Below are positions 18,743 to 26,232 of a stretch of 64,000 bases of DNA, in pieces. Made by a program: the position numbers and the translations under genes. A model generated the notes under the pieces. That model saw only the letters and a program-made list of their open reading frames with translations, made no database searches and had not been told where the DNA came from. The stretch covers positions 1-64,000 of the forward strand of contig CAYOAP010000007.1 in NCBI GenBank assembly GCA_964401995.1, written 5' to 3'. The first letter of the stretch is position 1. Each line of letters starts with the position of its first letter. This stretch comes from DATCBF01 sp964401995 (GTDB lineage: Bacteria; Actinomycetota; Thermoleophilia; Solirubrobacterales; 70-9).

Positions 18743-19690
18743 ATGAAAGCGATTCGGATCGAGGAGTTCGGCGGGCCTGACGTCCTTCAGCACGTCGACG
18801 TGCCCGACCCCGTTCCCGGCGAGGGCGAGGTCCTGGTCGACGTCGCCCGGGTCGGGATCAACTTCGCCGACACCCACGCGACCCGCAACGACTACCTGGC
18901 TGAGCAGGCGCTGCCGATGATCCCCGGCGGCGAGGTCAGCGGCCGCACCGCCGACGGACGCCGCGTCGCGGCGCTGCTGATGAACGGCGGCTACGCCGAG
19001 AAGGTCGCGGTCCACGAGGCGGCGCTGATCCCACTTCCCGACCAGGTCGACGACGACCAGGCGGCGGCGCTGCTGCTGCAGGGCCTGACCGCGATGGCGC
19101 TGGTCCAGCGCTGCGCCCGGATCGAGCAGGGCGAGACGATCCTGATCGAGGCGGCGGCCGGCGGCACCGGCACGCTCGCGGTCCAGATCGCCAAGCGGGC
19201 CGGCGCCAAGGTGATCGGGCTCGCCTCCAGCGCGGAGAAGCGGGCCCTGGTCGAGCGGCTCGGCGCCGACGCTGCCGTCGACTCGCGCAGCGACGACCTG
19301 AAGGCGGCGATCCTCGAGGCGAGCGGCGGCGAGAAGGTCGACGCCGTCCTCCACATGAGCGGCGGCGACGCTTTCGACGCCGAGCTCTCGGCCCTGGCGC
19401 CGCTGGGCCGGATGGTCGTCTTCGGGATCGCCTCGCGCGAGCAGCGCGAGGTCTCGACCGCCGCCCTGCTGCGCGGCTCCAAGTCCGTGATCGGCTTCTG
19501 GCTCGTCCACCTGCTTGCCCGCCGCGACCTGGCGGCGCCGATGATCGGCGAGCTGCTCGGGGCTGTCGCCGCCGGTGAGATCGAGGTTACGATCGACGGC
19601 GTCCGGCCGCTGTCTGAGGCCGCCGCCGCCCACGAAGACCTGATTGCCCGCCGCACCAGCGGCAAGCTCCTCTTGGATCCCAGCAAGTGA
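18743..19690 (+). CDS. Zinc-free MDR-family quinone oxidoreductase
   Basis: 315 aa. N-terminal GroES-like fold starting MKAIRIEEFGGPDVLQ, substrate region INFADTHATRNDYL, and a Rossmann domain with AAAGGTGTLAVQIAKRAGAK and LGADAAVDSRSDD. No zinc-binding cysteine cluster is present, which fits NADPH:quinone reductases (QOR/zeta-crystallin type) rather than alcohol dehydrogenases. The ATG begins at the base after the preceding stop, and the stop overlaps the helicase GTG (GTGA), giving a coupled three-gene run. Confidence 0.9.
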   Translation: MKAIRIEEFGGPDVLQHVDVPDPVPGEGEVLVDVARVGINFADTHATRNDYLAEQALPMIPGGEVSGRTADGRRVAALLMNGGYAEKVAVHEAALIPLPDQVDDDQAAALLLQGLTAMALVQRCARIEQGETILIEAAAGGTGTLAVQIAKRAGAKVIGLASSAEKRALVERLGADAAVDSRSDDLKAAILEASGGEKVDAVLHMSGGDAFDAELSALAPLGRMVVFGIASREQREVSTAALLRGSKSVIGFWLVHLLARRDLAAPMIGELLGAVAAGEIEVTIDGVRPLSEAAAAHEDLIARRTSGKLLLDPSK

Positions 19691-21201
19691 CCGCCTTCAA
19701 AGACCTCGGGCTCTCGCCCGACATCCAGCAGGCCCTGGACGAGCTCGGCTTCGAAGACCCGACGCCGATCCAGGAGCAGGCGATCCCGGAGCTGCTCGGC
19801 GGCCACGACGTGATCGGCCAGGCCCAGACCGGCACCGGCAAGACCGCCGCCTTCGGCCTCCCTCTTCTCCAGTACCTGGAACCCGACAACGACGAGGTCC
19901 AGGCGATCGTCCTCACTCCGACCCGCGAGCTCTGCATCCAGGTGACCCAGGCGCTGCGCACCTACGCCGAGCACCTCGACATCGAGATCGTCGCCGTCTT
20001 CGGTGGCGCCCCGATCCGCTCCCAGCAGGCCCAGCTGCGGGCCGGCGCCCACGTCGTCGTCGCCACCGTCGGCCGGATGATGGACCTGATGTCGCGCCGC
20101 TCGCTGGTCTTGACCGCGGCCCGCTACATCGTCCTCGACGAGGCCGATGAGATGCTCGACCTCGGCTTCATCGAGGATGTCGAGAAGATCCTGCGGATGT
20201 GCCCGAGCGGCCGCCAGACGGCGCTCTTCTCGGCGACGATGCCGCCGCCGGTCAAAAAGCTCGCCGAGAGCTACATGTATGACCCGACGACGATCAGCAT
20301 CACCCCGAAAACACTGACCGTCGATGCGATCGCCCAGGCCTTTATCGAGGTCCCGGCCAAAGACAAGGCGACCCGCCTGGTCGAACTGCTGAAGACCGAA
20401 GAACCGGAGCAGGCGATCATCTTCTGCCGGACCAAGATCGGCTGCTCGAAGCTGGAGAAGACGCTGAAGGACAAAGGCCTCGACGTCAAGGCCTTGCACG
20501 GCGACCTCAGCCAGGGCGTCCGCGACGGGGTGATGATCTCGTTCAAGGACCACCGGGTGAAGCTGCTGGTGGCGACCGACATCGCCGCCCGCGGGCTCGA
20601 CATCGAGCACGTCACCCACGTCATCAATTACGACGTGCCCGATTCCTCGGAGACCTACGTGCACCGGATCGGCCGCACCGGGCGGGTTGGCCGCACAGGC
20701 CGCGCGATCACCTTCGTCACCCCGGCCCAGCGCGAGGAGATCACCCGGATCGAGCGCGACGTCAAAACCTCGATTGGCGAGTGGGAGAGCCCGGAGGAGC
20801 GGCTTGAGCACGCGCCGCGCCCGCGCCGCCGCGAGCGCCCGGAACGCAGTGAGCGGAGCAAGCCGAGCGAGCGCGAGGCCGCGCCGAAGCCGGACGCTGA
20901 CGCCGATGTCCCCGCCGACGCCGACAGCGACAGCGCCCCCGAAAACGAGAACAAGGCCGCGGACGGCAACACCAAGCTCTTCGTCAACCGCGGCAAGCGC
21001 AGCGGCATCGAGGAGGAGGACCTGCGCTGGGCGCTGCGCGAGGGCGCCGTCATCCCCGATGACGACATCGCCTCGGTCCGCGTCCTTGAGCGCTTCTCTT
21101 TCGTCGAGCTGACGGCCGATCAGGCCGAGCGCGCGGTTGAGTTCCTCGACGGCACCAAGCTCAAAGGCAAAGAGATCCGCCTGGAGATCGCTAAGAAGTA
21201 G
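19687..21201 (+). CDS. DEAD-box ATP-dependent RNA helicase
   Basis: 504 aa from GTG 19687, overlapping the previous stop. Q-motif with TPIQEQAIPELL; motif I AQTGTGKT; Ia PTREL; II DEAD (VLDEADEMLDLGF); III SAT; V ATDIAARGLDI; VI HRIGRTGRVGR. After about 390 a charged Arg/Glu/Asp-rich linker leads to a C-terminal RRM-like fold (KLFVNRGKRSGIEEEDLRWA, ending LKGKEIRLEIAKK) like the DbpA/CsdA RNA-binding domain. Likely acts in ribosome assembly or RNA turnover. A 12-bp hairpin terminator lies 17 bp past the stop. Confidence 0.95.
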   Translation: MTAFKDLGLSPDIQQALDELGFEDPTPIQEQAIPELLGGHDVIGQAQTGTGKTAAFGLPLLQYLEPDNDEVQAIVLTPTRELCIQVTQALRTYAEHLDIEIVAVFGGAPIRSQQAQLRAGAHVVVATVGRMMDLMSRRSLVLTAARYIVLDEADEMLDLGFIEDVEKILRMCPSGRQTALFSATMPPPVKKLAESYMYDPTTISITPKTLTVDAIAQAFIEVPAKDKATRLVELLKTEEPEQAIIFCRTKIGCSKLEKTLKDKGLDVKALHGDLSQGVRDGVMISFKDHRVKLLVATDIAARGLDIEHVTHVINYDVPDSSETYVHRIGRTGRVGRTGRAITFVTPAQREEITRIERDVKTSIGEWESPEERLEHAPRPRRRERPERSERSKPSEREAAPKPDADADVPADADSDSAPENENKAADGNTKLFVNRGKRSGIEEEDLRWALREGAVIPDDDIASVRVLERFSFVELTADQAERAVEFLDGTKLKGKEIRLEIAKK

Positions 21202-21218
21202 CACCGTGCGGCGAAATG

Positions 21219-21246
21219 CAAACGGCCCGCCGAAGCGGGCCGTTTG
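21219..21246 (+). terminator. Rho-independent-type hairpin after the helicase gene
   Basis: CAAACGGCCCGC (21219-21230), loop CGAA, GCGGGCCGTTTG (21235-21246): a perfect 12-bp stem with a stable tetraloop. The U-tract is limited to the TTT within the stem's 3' arm. Confidence 0.85.
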
Positions 21247-21279
21247 CGAATCTTGGGAAGACCGGTGAATACCGCCAAT

Positions 21280-21375
21280 CCCCAGGGTCGCAGCGCGATT
21301 GTAGCGCCCCCGGAAGGAATCGAACCCTCTCTTCCCTAGGTGCGACCCTGGGGGCCGGCGTCCACCGGCGGGGGC
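21280..21375 (-). other. Structured region with tRNA-like T-arm and a 13-bp inverted repeat
   Basis: On the minus strand GAGGG-TTCGATT-CCTTC folds as a T-arm, followed by CGGGGGC, which pairs 7/7 with GCCCCCG exactly 70 nt upstream (21375-21369 with 21312-21306), a tRNA-like spacing. The D-arm lacks the normal GG/A14 features, the anticodon stem (loop GTCGCAC, would read CGC) has an A-A mismatch, and CCA is replaced by CTA, so a working tRNA is unlikely. Independently, CCCCAGGGTCGCA (21280-21292) and TGCGACCCTGGGG (21341-21353) are perfect inverted repeats. Could be a decayed tRNA, an att remnant or another structured RNA. Nothing else was recognised in 21202-21485. Confidence 0.35.
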
Positions 21376-21417
21376 GACCGCCGCTTTGCGCGACCCCCGG
21401 AACGCTAGGGATGCAAA

Positions 21418-21433
21418 TCGCACCTGAGTGCGA
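21418..21433 (-). terminator. Short hairpin downstream of the minus-strand response regulator
   Basis: TCGCAC (21418-21423), loop CTGA, GTGCGA (21428-21433); on the minus strand it is followed by TTTGC. It lies 53 bp past the stop of the regulator gene ending at 21486. Confidence 0.45.
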
Positions 21434-21485
21434 CAAAAGTCAAATTATCGAGTCAGAAATCGCGCGATTCGGATGGCAGGCCCTC

Positions 21486-21857
21486 TTAGCCAGCCGTCAG
21501 CTCGGCGATGCTGTTGAGCAGCAGGTCGAAATCGATCGGCTTGGTCAAGTAGCCGCCGATCCCGAGGTCGGTGGGAGAGGCGGTGTCGCCCTCGTCCTGG
21601 TGGGCGCTGACGATCAGGGCCGGGGTCTCGACTCCATCCGCGCGCAGCTTGCGCAGGGCGTCGATGCCGGACATGCGCGGCATCATCGCGTCGAGCAGGA
21701 GCAGGTCGGGGCCCTCGCCGGGCGCCTTGGCCTCCAGCTTCTCGACCACCTCCTGGCCGTCGACAGCGGTCTCGACCTCGTAGCCGGCCATCTCCAGCCT
21801 GGTCCGGAGCAGGAGGAGGATCGTCTCCGAGTCGTCGGCGACCAGAACCTTGGCCAT
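21486..21857 (-). CDS. Single-domain response regulator (CheY-like)
   Basis: 123 aa, receiver domain only: acidic pair VADDSE, phospho-acceptor in LLLLDAMMPRMSG, threonine/serine position LIVSAH, conserved lysine in GYLTKPIDFDLLLNSI. No output domain, so it must act by protein contact. The start ATG at 21857 overlaps the kinase stop (ATGA); the much longer in-frame reading upstream is a shadow of other genes. Cognate partner of the upstream kinase. Confidence 0.9.
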   Translation of the reverse strand: MAKVLVADDSETILLLLRTRLEMAGYEVETAVDGQEVVEKLEAKAPGEGPDLLLLDAMMPRMSGIDALRKLRADGVETPALIVSAHQDEGDTASPTDLGIGGYLTKPIDFDLLLNSIAELTAG

Positions 21858-23080
21858 CAGGCTGCCGCCTCGGGGTCGAGGTCGGCGATTGGCGGCAGGC
21901 GGATGCTGAAGGTGGAGCCGACGCCCAGCCTGGAGGTGGCGGCGAGTGTGCCGCCGTGCAGCTCGACCAGGGACTTCGAGATCGCCAGGCCCAGCCCGGT
22001 GCCGCCGACGCGCTGGGTCAGCCCAGCGTCGCCGCGGGTGAAGCGATCGAAGATGTGCTCTAGCTGGTCCTCTGGCATGCCCGGTCCATCGTCGCTGACA
22101 GCGATCTTCACTCCAGCATCGTCGAGTGTTGCTGTCACCTTGATCGCCGCTCGCTCGGGACAGTACTCGTGTGCGTTGGTAAGGAGATTGACGAGCACCT
22201 GCCGGATCCTGTCCGGGTCGACTTTCACCAGGGGCAGGCCGGGCTCGACCGATTCGCTCAGGGTCTGTTGCGAGGACTCGGTCTGGCCCCGCATCGTTTT
22301 CACCGCGTCGCTGACCAGCGAGCCGACCTCGGTCGGCGCCGGTTTGATCGCCAGCCGCCCGGCATCGCTGCGGGCGAGGTCGAGCAGGTCGTTGAGCAGC
22401 CGGACCAGGTGGCGGGTGTTGTCGAGGATGATCTCGACCGTGTCGGCCTGCTTCGGGCTGAGCCGCTCGCGCTCGAGCATCAGCAGCTCGGCGAAGCCCT
22501 GGACCGAGGTCAGCGGGCTGCGCAGCTCGTGTGAGGCGGTGAGGACGAACTCGTCCTTCATCCGGTCGAGCTGGTCGCGCTCGCCGGCCCGCCGCTGCAG
22601 CTCGTCGGCCATCTCGTTGAAGGCCGATCCGAGCACGGCAGTCTCGGAGAGGCCACCGACTTTGACCCGCGCTCCCAGGTCCCCTCCCGCCAGCCGTCCC
22701 GAGGCGTCGACCAGCTCCTCCAGCGGCCTCCGCATCGAGGCGATCAGGCCGCTGAAGAGCAGCGCCGCCCCGGTCAACCCGGCGATCAGGCCGGCCCCGA
22801 CCAGCAGCGCCGTGTCGCGGGTCTCGCCGGAGATGTCGTCGCTTAGCGCCTGGCGGTGTTCGTGCTGGGCGATGATGTTCGCTCGTGCCGCCTGAGGGCC
22901 CTGTCCGTGGGCGAGGCGGTTGCGGGCGGCGATCTCGAGCTGGTAAGAGCGGGCGGTCGCGTTCTCGTAGTCCTGGCGCTGCTGCAGGAAGCGGCCGACG
23001 CCGATCACGGCGAGGCCGGTGAGGATCGCGAAAGCGATCGCGAAGCCGATCGTCAGCCGGTTGGCCAGCGATGGGTTCAA
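21857..23080 (-). CDS. Membrane sensor histidine kinase
   Basis: 407 aa if translation begins at TTG 23080 (LNPSLANRLTIGF); longer in-frame starts up to 23245 would overlap the divergent kinase-like gene. TM1 about 8-28, a short sensor region of about 110 residues (QQRQDYENATARSYQLEIAA), TM2 about 140-162 (LLVGAGLIAGLTGAALLFSG), HAMP, H-box LTASHELRSPLTSVQGFAEL, N-box VLVNLLTNAHEYCPE, DDGPGMPE and GGTGLGLAISKSLVELHGG. Complete catalytic set. Four-base overlap with the CheY-like regulator downstream. Confidence 0.88.
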   Translation of the reverse strand: MNPSLANRLTIGFAIAFAILTGLAVIGVGRFLQQRQDYENATARSYQLEIAARNRLAHGQGPQAARANIIAQHEHRQALSDDISGETRDTALLVGAGLIAGLTGAALLFSGLIASMRRPLEELVDASGRLAGGDLGARVKVGGLSETAVLGSAFNEMADELQRRAGERDQLDRMKDEFVLTASHELRSPLTSVQGFAELLMLERERLSPKQADTVEIILDNTRHLVRLLNDLLDLARSDAGRLAIKPAPTEVGSLVSDAVKTMRGQTESSQQTLSESVEPGLPLVKVDPDRIRQVLVNLLTNAHEYCPERAAIKVTATLDDAGVKIAVSDDGPGMPEDQLEHIFDRFTRGDAGLTQRVGGTGLGLAISKSLVELHGGTLAATSRLGVGSTFSIRLPPIADLDPEAAA

Positions 23081-23114
23081 ACGGCGACCCCGTCGGGCAT
23101 ATGCTTGCGCGGCG

Positions 23115-24182
23115 ATGGGCGACGAGGCTACAGGCACAGACCACAGGAACGCCGAGGTTCCGGAGGGCATCGACCGGACGGGGATCGAAGCCTGGTTCGC
23201 CGAGCATGCCCCGGCGGCGAAGCTGCCGCTCTCCTTCAGCCGCATCTCCGGCGGCCACTCGAACCTGACCTACGGCGTGCGCGACGCCGAGGGCAGGCGC
23301 TGGGCTCTGCGCCGGCCGCCGCTGGGCAAGCGGCTCGGCTCCGCCCACGACATGGCCCGTGAGCACAAGGTGGTCTCGGCCCTGGGCCCGACCGCGGTGC
23401 CGGTGGCGCCGGTCGTCGGCCTCTGCGAGGACGAGAGCGTCAACGAGGCGCCCTTCTACGTGATGGAGTTCGTCGAGGGCCCGATCCTGCGCGGCCTGGC
23501 CGAGGCCGAGGAGTTCCCCGACGAGGCCGATCGGCGGGCGATCGGCGAGCGCGTCGCCGACACTCTGGTCGCGATCCACGCGGTCGACCCCGACGCCGCC
23601 GGGCTCGGCGACCTTGGCCGCAAGGAGGACTACGTGGCCCGCCAGCTGCGCCGCTGGCAGGGGCAGTGGGAGAAGTCGAAGACCCGCGAGCTGCCGGCGA
23701 TCGACCTGGTCCACGAGCGCCTCGCCGCCCGCATCCCCGAGCAGGGCCCAGCGACGATCGTCCACGGCGACTACCGGCTCGACAACATGATCCTCTCGGC
23801 GACCGGCGAGGTCGCCGCCGTCGTTGACTGGGAGCTCTGCACGCTCGGCGACCCGCTCGCCGACCTCGGCCTGCTGATGGTCTACTGGCCTGCCCGCGAC
23901 GAGGAGGTCATCGCCCTCGGCCAGCCGGCGAACCTGGCGCCGGGCTTCCCGACCAACGACGAGCTCAAGGACAGGTACGCGGAGCGCTCGGGCCGCGACG
24001 TCTCCCAGATCGACTTCTTCATCGCCCTCGGCTACTGGAAGTTGGCAATCATCCTCGAGGGCGTCTACGCTCGTTACACCGCCGGCGGCTACGGCAAGGT
24101 CGACGAGGGGATCCAGCACTTCGCCAAGATCGTCGAGCGCCTGGCGGAAGCGGCCGAGCGGGCCGAGGCCAGCGCCGGCTGA
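23115..24182 (+). CDS. APH-family phosphotransferase (ACAD10/11 kinase-like)
   Basis: 355 aa from ATG 23115. Protein-kinase-like phosphotransferase fold: catalytic loop IVHGDYRLDNMIL and DFG-equivalent VVDWELCTLGDPLADLGLLMVYW. The N-terminal FSRISGGHSNLTYGV and LRRPPLGKRLGSAHDMAREH match the APH-like kinases related to the N-terminal part of animal ACAD10/11 and bacterial LvaA, which phosphorylate 4-hydroxyacyl-CoAs, rather than antibiotic kinases. An ACAD11-like dehydrogenase lies 750 bp away on the other strand (24937-26199), supporting that reading. Substrate not proven. Confidence 0.82.
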   Translation: MGDEATGTDHRNAEVPEGIDRTGIEAWFAEHAPAAKLPLSFSRISGGHSNLTYGVRDAEGRRWALRRPPLGKRLGSAHDMAREHKVVSALGPTAVPVAPVVGLCEDESVNEAPFYVMEFVEGPILRGLAEAEEFPDEADRRAIGERVADTLVAIHAVDPDAAGLGDLGRKEDYVARQLRRWQGQWEKSKTRELPAIDLVHERLAARIPEQGPATIVHGDYRLDNMILSATGEVAAVVDWELCTLGDPLADLGLLMVYWPARDEEVIALGQPANLAPGFPTNDELKDRYAERSGRDVSQIDFFIALGYWKLAIILEGVYARYTAGGYGKVDEGIQHFAKIVERLAEAAERAEASAG

Positions 24183-24215
24183 GCCACGATCCCAACCGAC
24201 CAAGGGAGAGTTCCC

Positions 24216-24923
24216 GTGAGTTCCATCCGCAAGCGGCTCACCTACGCCAACGTGATGTCGACGATTGCCGTCTTCTTCGTGCTCGCCGGGGCCACCGCCT
24301 ACGCCGCCCATCACCTCGGCCGCCGCAGCGTCGGCGCCAAGCAGCTCAAAGTCAACGCCGTCACCACCGCCAAACTGAAGCGCAACGCGGTCTCCAGGGC
24401 GAAGATCAAGAGCGGGGCCGTCGACACGACCAAAATCGCCGATGGCACCGTGACCGGCGCCGACATAAACCTGCCGGCGACGCCGTTCTCGCGGGTGATC
24501 TTGCGGATGCGCGGCAACTCGACCCTGGCGGTCTCGGCCGCCGCGTTTCAGATCTACCCGCTGAGCCCTTCGACCTATGTCCAGGCGCCGGAAGAGGTCG
24601 ACAGCTATGCGGGTGCGCTGGACCTGACTTTCCCGGCTGCCTGCACCGTTCCGCGCTCCGCAATTGCCTACGTCGCGGTTGATCCCGCCAATCCTCTGAA
24701 ACCGACGCTCAGCGATGTCGTCGGAGTCGGCCAGGCTGAAGACACCGTAGGCGGCGATCTCAGCAAGCGGATCGAGATCGGCCCCTACCCTGGGGCGGGC
24801 GGCAGGTTCGAGCCGGGCGTCGCCAAAACGCACAGCGTCTTTCTCGTCGTCGAAGGCAAATGCAAAGCGGGGAGTGGCATCACCGCGACCAGCGGCGCGG
24901 TCGACGTGATCGGCACCCGCTAG
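24216..24923 (+). CDS. Secreted/anchored unknown protein with repeat-like N-terminus
   Basis: 235 aa from GTG 24216, preceded by GGGAGAG (24204-24210). The N-terminus RKRLTYANVMSTIAVFFVLAGATAYAAHHLG is a membrane segment or signal peptide; then a degenerate repeat block of about 50 residues (VGAKQLKVNAVTTAKLKRNA, VSRAKIKSGAVDTTKIADG) built on a K-x-x-A/G-V pattern, then an unrecognised beta-rich domain. The ANVMSTIAVFxxLAGATAYA leader with K-L-K repeats recurs, to my knowledge, in many secreted proteins of Thermoleophilia. Function unknown; probably cell surface. Confidence 0.75.
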   Translation: MSSIRKRLTYANVMSTIAVFFVLAGATAYAAHHLGRRSVGAKQLKVNAVTTAKLKRNAVSRAKIKSGAVDTTKIADGTVTGADINLPATPFSRVILRMRGNSTLAVSAAAFQIYPLSPSTYVQAPEEVDSYAGALDLTFPAACTVPRSAIAYVAVDPANPLKPTLSDVVGVGQAEDTVGGDLSKRIEIGPYPGAGGRFEPGVAKTHSVFLVVEGKCKAGSGITATSGAVDVIGTR

Positions 24924-24936
24924 CCCGCGGTTGCCT

Positions 24937-26199
24937 CTAGACCATCCGGGTCGAGTGCTTCGAGGCCAGCTCGCCGGCTGCGGCGGCCTCGTCGCGCTTG
25001 GCCCAGCGGTTGAGCTCGCGGCGGGCGAGGACCATCTTGTGGACCTCGTCGGGGCCGTCGGCGAGGCGCAGCATGCGGCTGAAGCGCCAGAGCGAGGCGA
25101 GCGGGGTGTCGTCGGTCATCCCCAGTGAGCCGTGGATCTGGATTGCCCGGTCGAGCACGTCCATCACCATGTTGGCGGCGACGACCTTGATCGCCGAGAT
25201 CGACTGGCGGGCGGCGCGCTTGCCCTCGGTGTCCATCTTCCAGGCTGCGTAAAGGGTCAGCAGCCGGGCCTGGTCGATCTCCATCCGCGAGGCGGAGATC
25301 GCCTCCTGGACGAACTGCTTCTCGCCCAGCGGCCCGCCGAAGGCTTCGCGGGTGTTGGCCCGCCGGCACATCATCTCCAGCGCCCGCTCGGCGGTGCCGA
25401 TCGCGCGCATGCAGTGGTGGATGCGGCCGGGGCCAAGCCGGTCCTGGGCGACGGCGAAGCCCATCCCCTCGTCGCCGAGCAGGTTGGCGGCGGGCACGCG
25501 GCATTCTTCGTAGCGGATCTCGCAGTGGCCCGGCCCCTTGTCGTGGCCCATCACCGGGATCGGCCGGACCAGGTTGAAGCCGGGGGCGTCGGTCGGCACG
25601 CAGATCATCGAGGCGCGGGCGTAGGGGTGGGCGTCGGGGTCGGTGACGACCATCGCGATCGCCAGCTCGGCGCCGACTGCGCCGGAGGTGAACCACTTGT
25701 GGCCGTCGATCACCCACTCGTCGCCGTCGCGCACGGCGCGCGCCTGCAGCAGGGTCGGGTCCGAGCCAGAGACCTCGGGCTCGGTCATCGAGAAGCAGGA
25801 GCGGATGCGGCCCTCGAGCAGCGGCTCCAGCCAGCGCTGGCGCTGCTCCTCGGTCCCGTGCTCGGCGAGGATCTCCATGTTGCCGGTGTCGGGCGCGGAG
25901 CAGTTGAAGGCCATCGGCGCCGCCGCCGGGCTGCGCCCCATCTCCTCGCAGAGCAGTCCGTACTCCCAGTTGGTCAGCCCGGGGCCGAAGCGCTCATCGG
26001 GCATGAAGAGGTTCCACAGCCCCTCTGACCTGGCCCGCTCGCGGACCTCGACCAGGATCTTCGGGTAGGGGACGCCGGCGCCGACCTCGGCGTCGAGCGC
26101 CTCCATGATCTCCCGCTCCTGGGGATAGATGTTGGCGTCCATGAAGTCGAGGATGCGCTCGCGCAGGGCCTCGACCTGGGGGCTGGGCTTGAAGTCCAT
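24937..26199 (-). CDS. Acyl-CoA dehydrogenase, ACAD11-like
   Basis: 420 aa, flavin-dependent alpha,beta-dehydrogenase of acyl-CoA. FAD-contact segments SCFSMTEPEVSGSDPT and DEWVIDGHKWFTSGA; C-terminal domain with RRANTREAFGGPL, AIQIHGSLGMTDDTPLASLWR and RLADGPDEVHKMVLARREL, the last close to ACAD10/11 and long-chain bacterial ACADs. Electrons would pass to ETF. Convergent with the unknown at 24216 (13-bp gap) and near the APH-type kinase, which suggests the 4-hydroxyacid route (phosphorylation then isomerisation); ordinary beta-oxidation is the alternative. Confidence 0.92.
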   Translation of the reverse strand: MDFKPSPQVEALRERILDFMDANIYPQEREIMEALDAEVGAGVPYPKILVEVRERARSEGLWNLFMPDERFGPGLTNWEYGLLCEEMGRSPAAAPMAFNCSAPDTGNMEILAEHGTEEQRQRWLEPLLEGRIRSCFSMTEPEVSGSDPTLLQARAVRDGDEWVIDGHKWFTSGAVGAELAIAMVVTDPDAHPYARASMICVPTDAPGFNLVRPIPVMGHDKGPGHCEIRYEECRVPAANLLGDEGMGFAVAQDRLGPGRIHHCMRAIGTAERALEMMCRRANTREAFGGPLGEKQFVQEAISASRMEIDQARLLTLYAAWKMDTEGKRAARQSISAIKVVAANMVMDVLDRAIQIHGSLGMTDDTPLASLWRFSRMLRLADGPDEVHKMVLARRELNRWAKRDEAAAAGELASKHSTRMV

Positions 26200-26232
26200 C
26201 TAGTCCTCTCGTCGGCTCGGGGATGCGAAACG

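Noticed and set aside
21280..21440. tmRNA or SRP RNA on either strand
   Set aside because: No tmRNA 5' partner for the acceptor-like end and no tag peptide; plus-strand CCGGAAGGAA lacks the AGCA and partner strand needed for an SRP domain.
23115..24182. Aminoglycoside resistance gene
   Set aside because: The APH fold is shared, but flanking motifs match ACAD10/11-type kinases and the context is metabolic.
21858..24833. Long minus frame fused to the CheY-like regulator
   Set aside because: Upstream residues are shadow sequence antisense to the APH kinase and frame-shifted from the histidine kinase; only the last 123 residues are a real domain.
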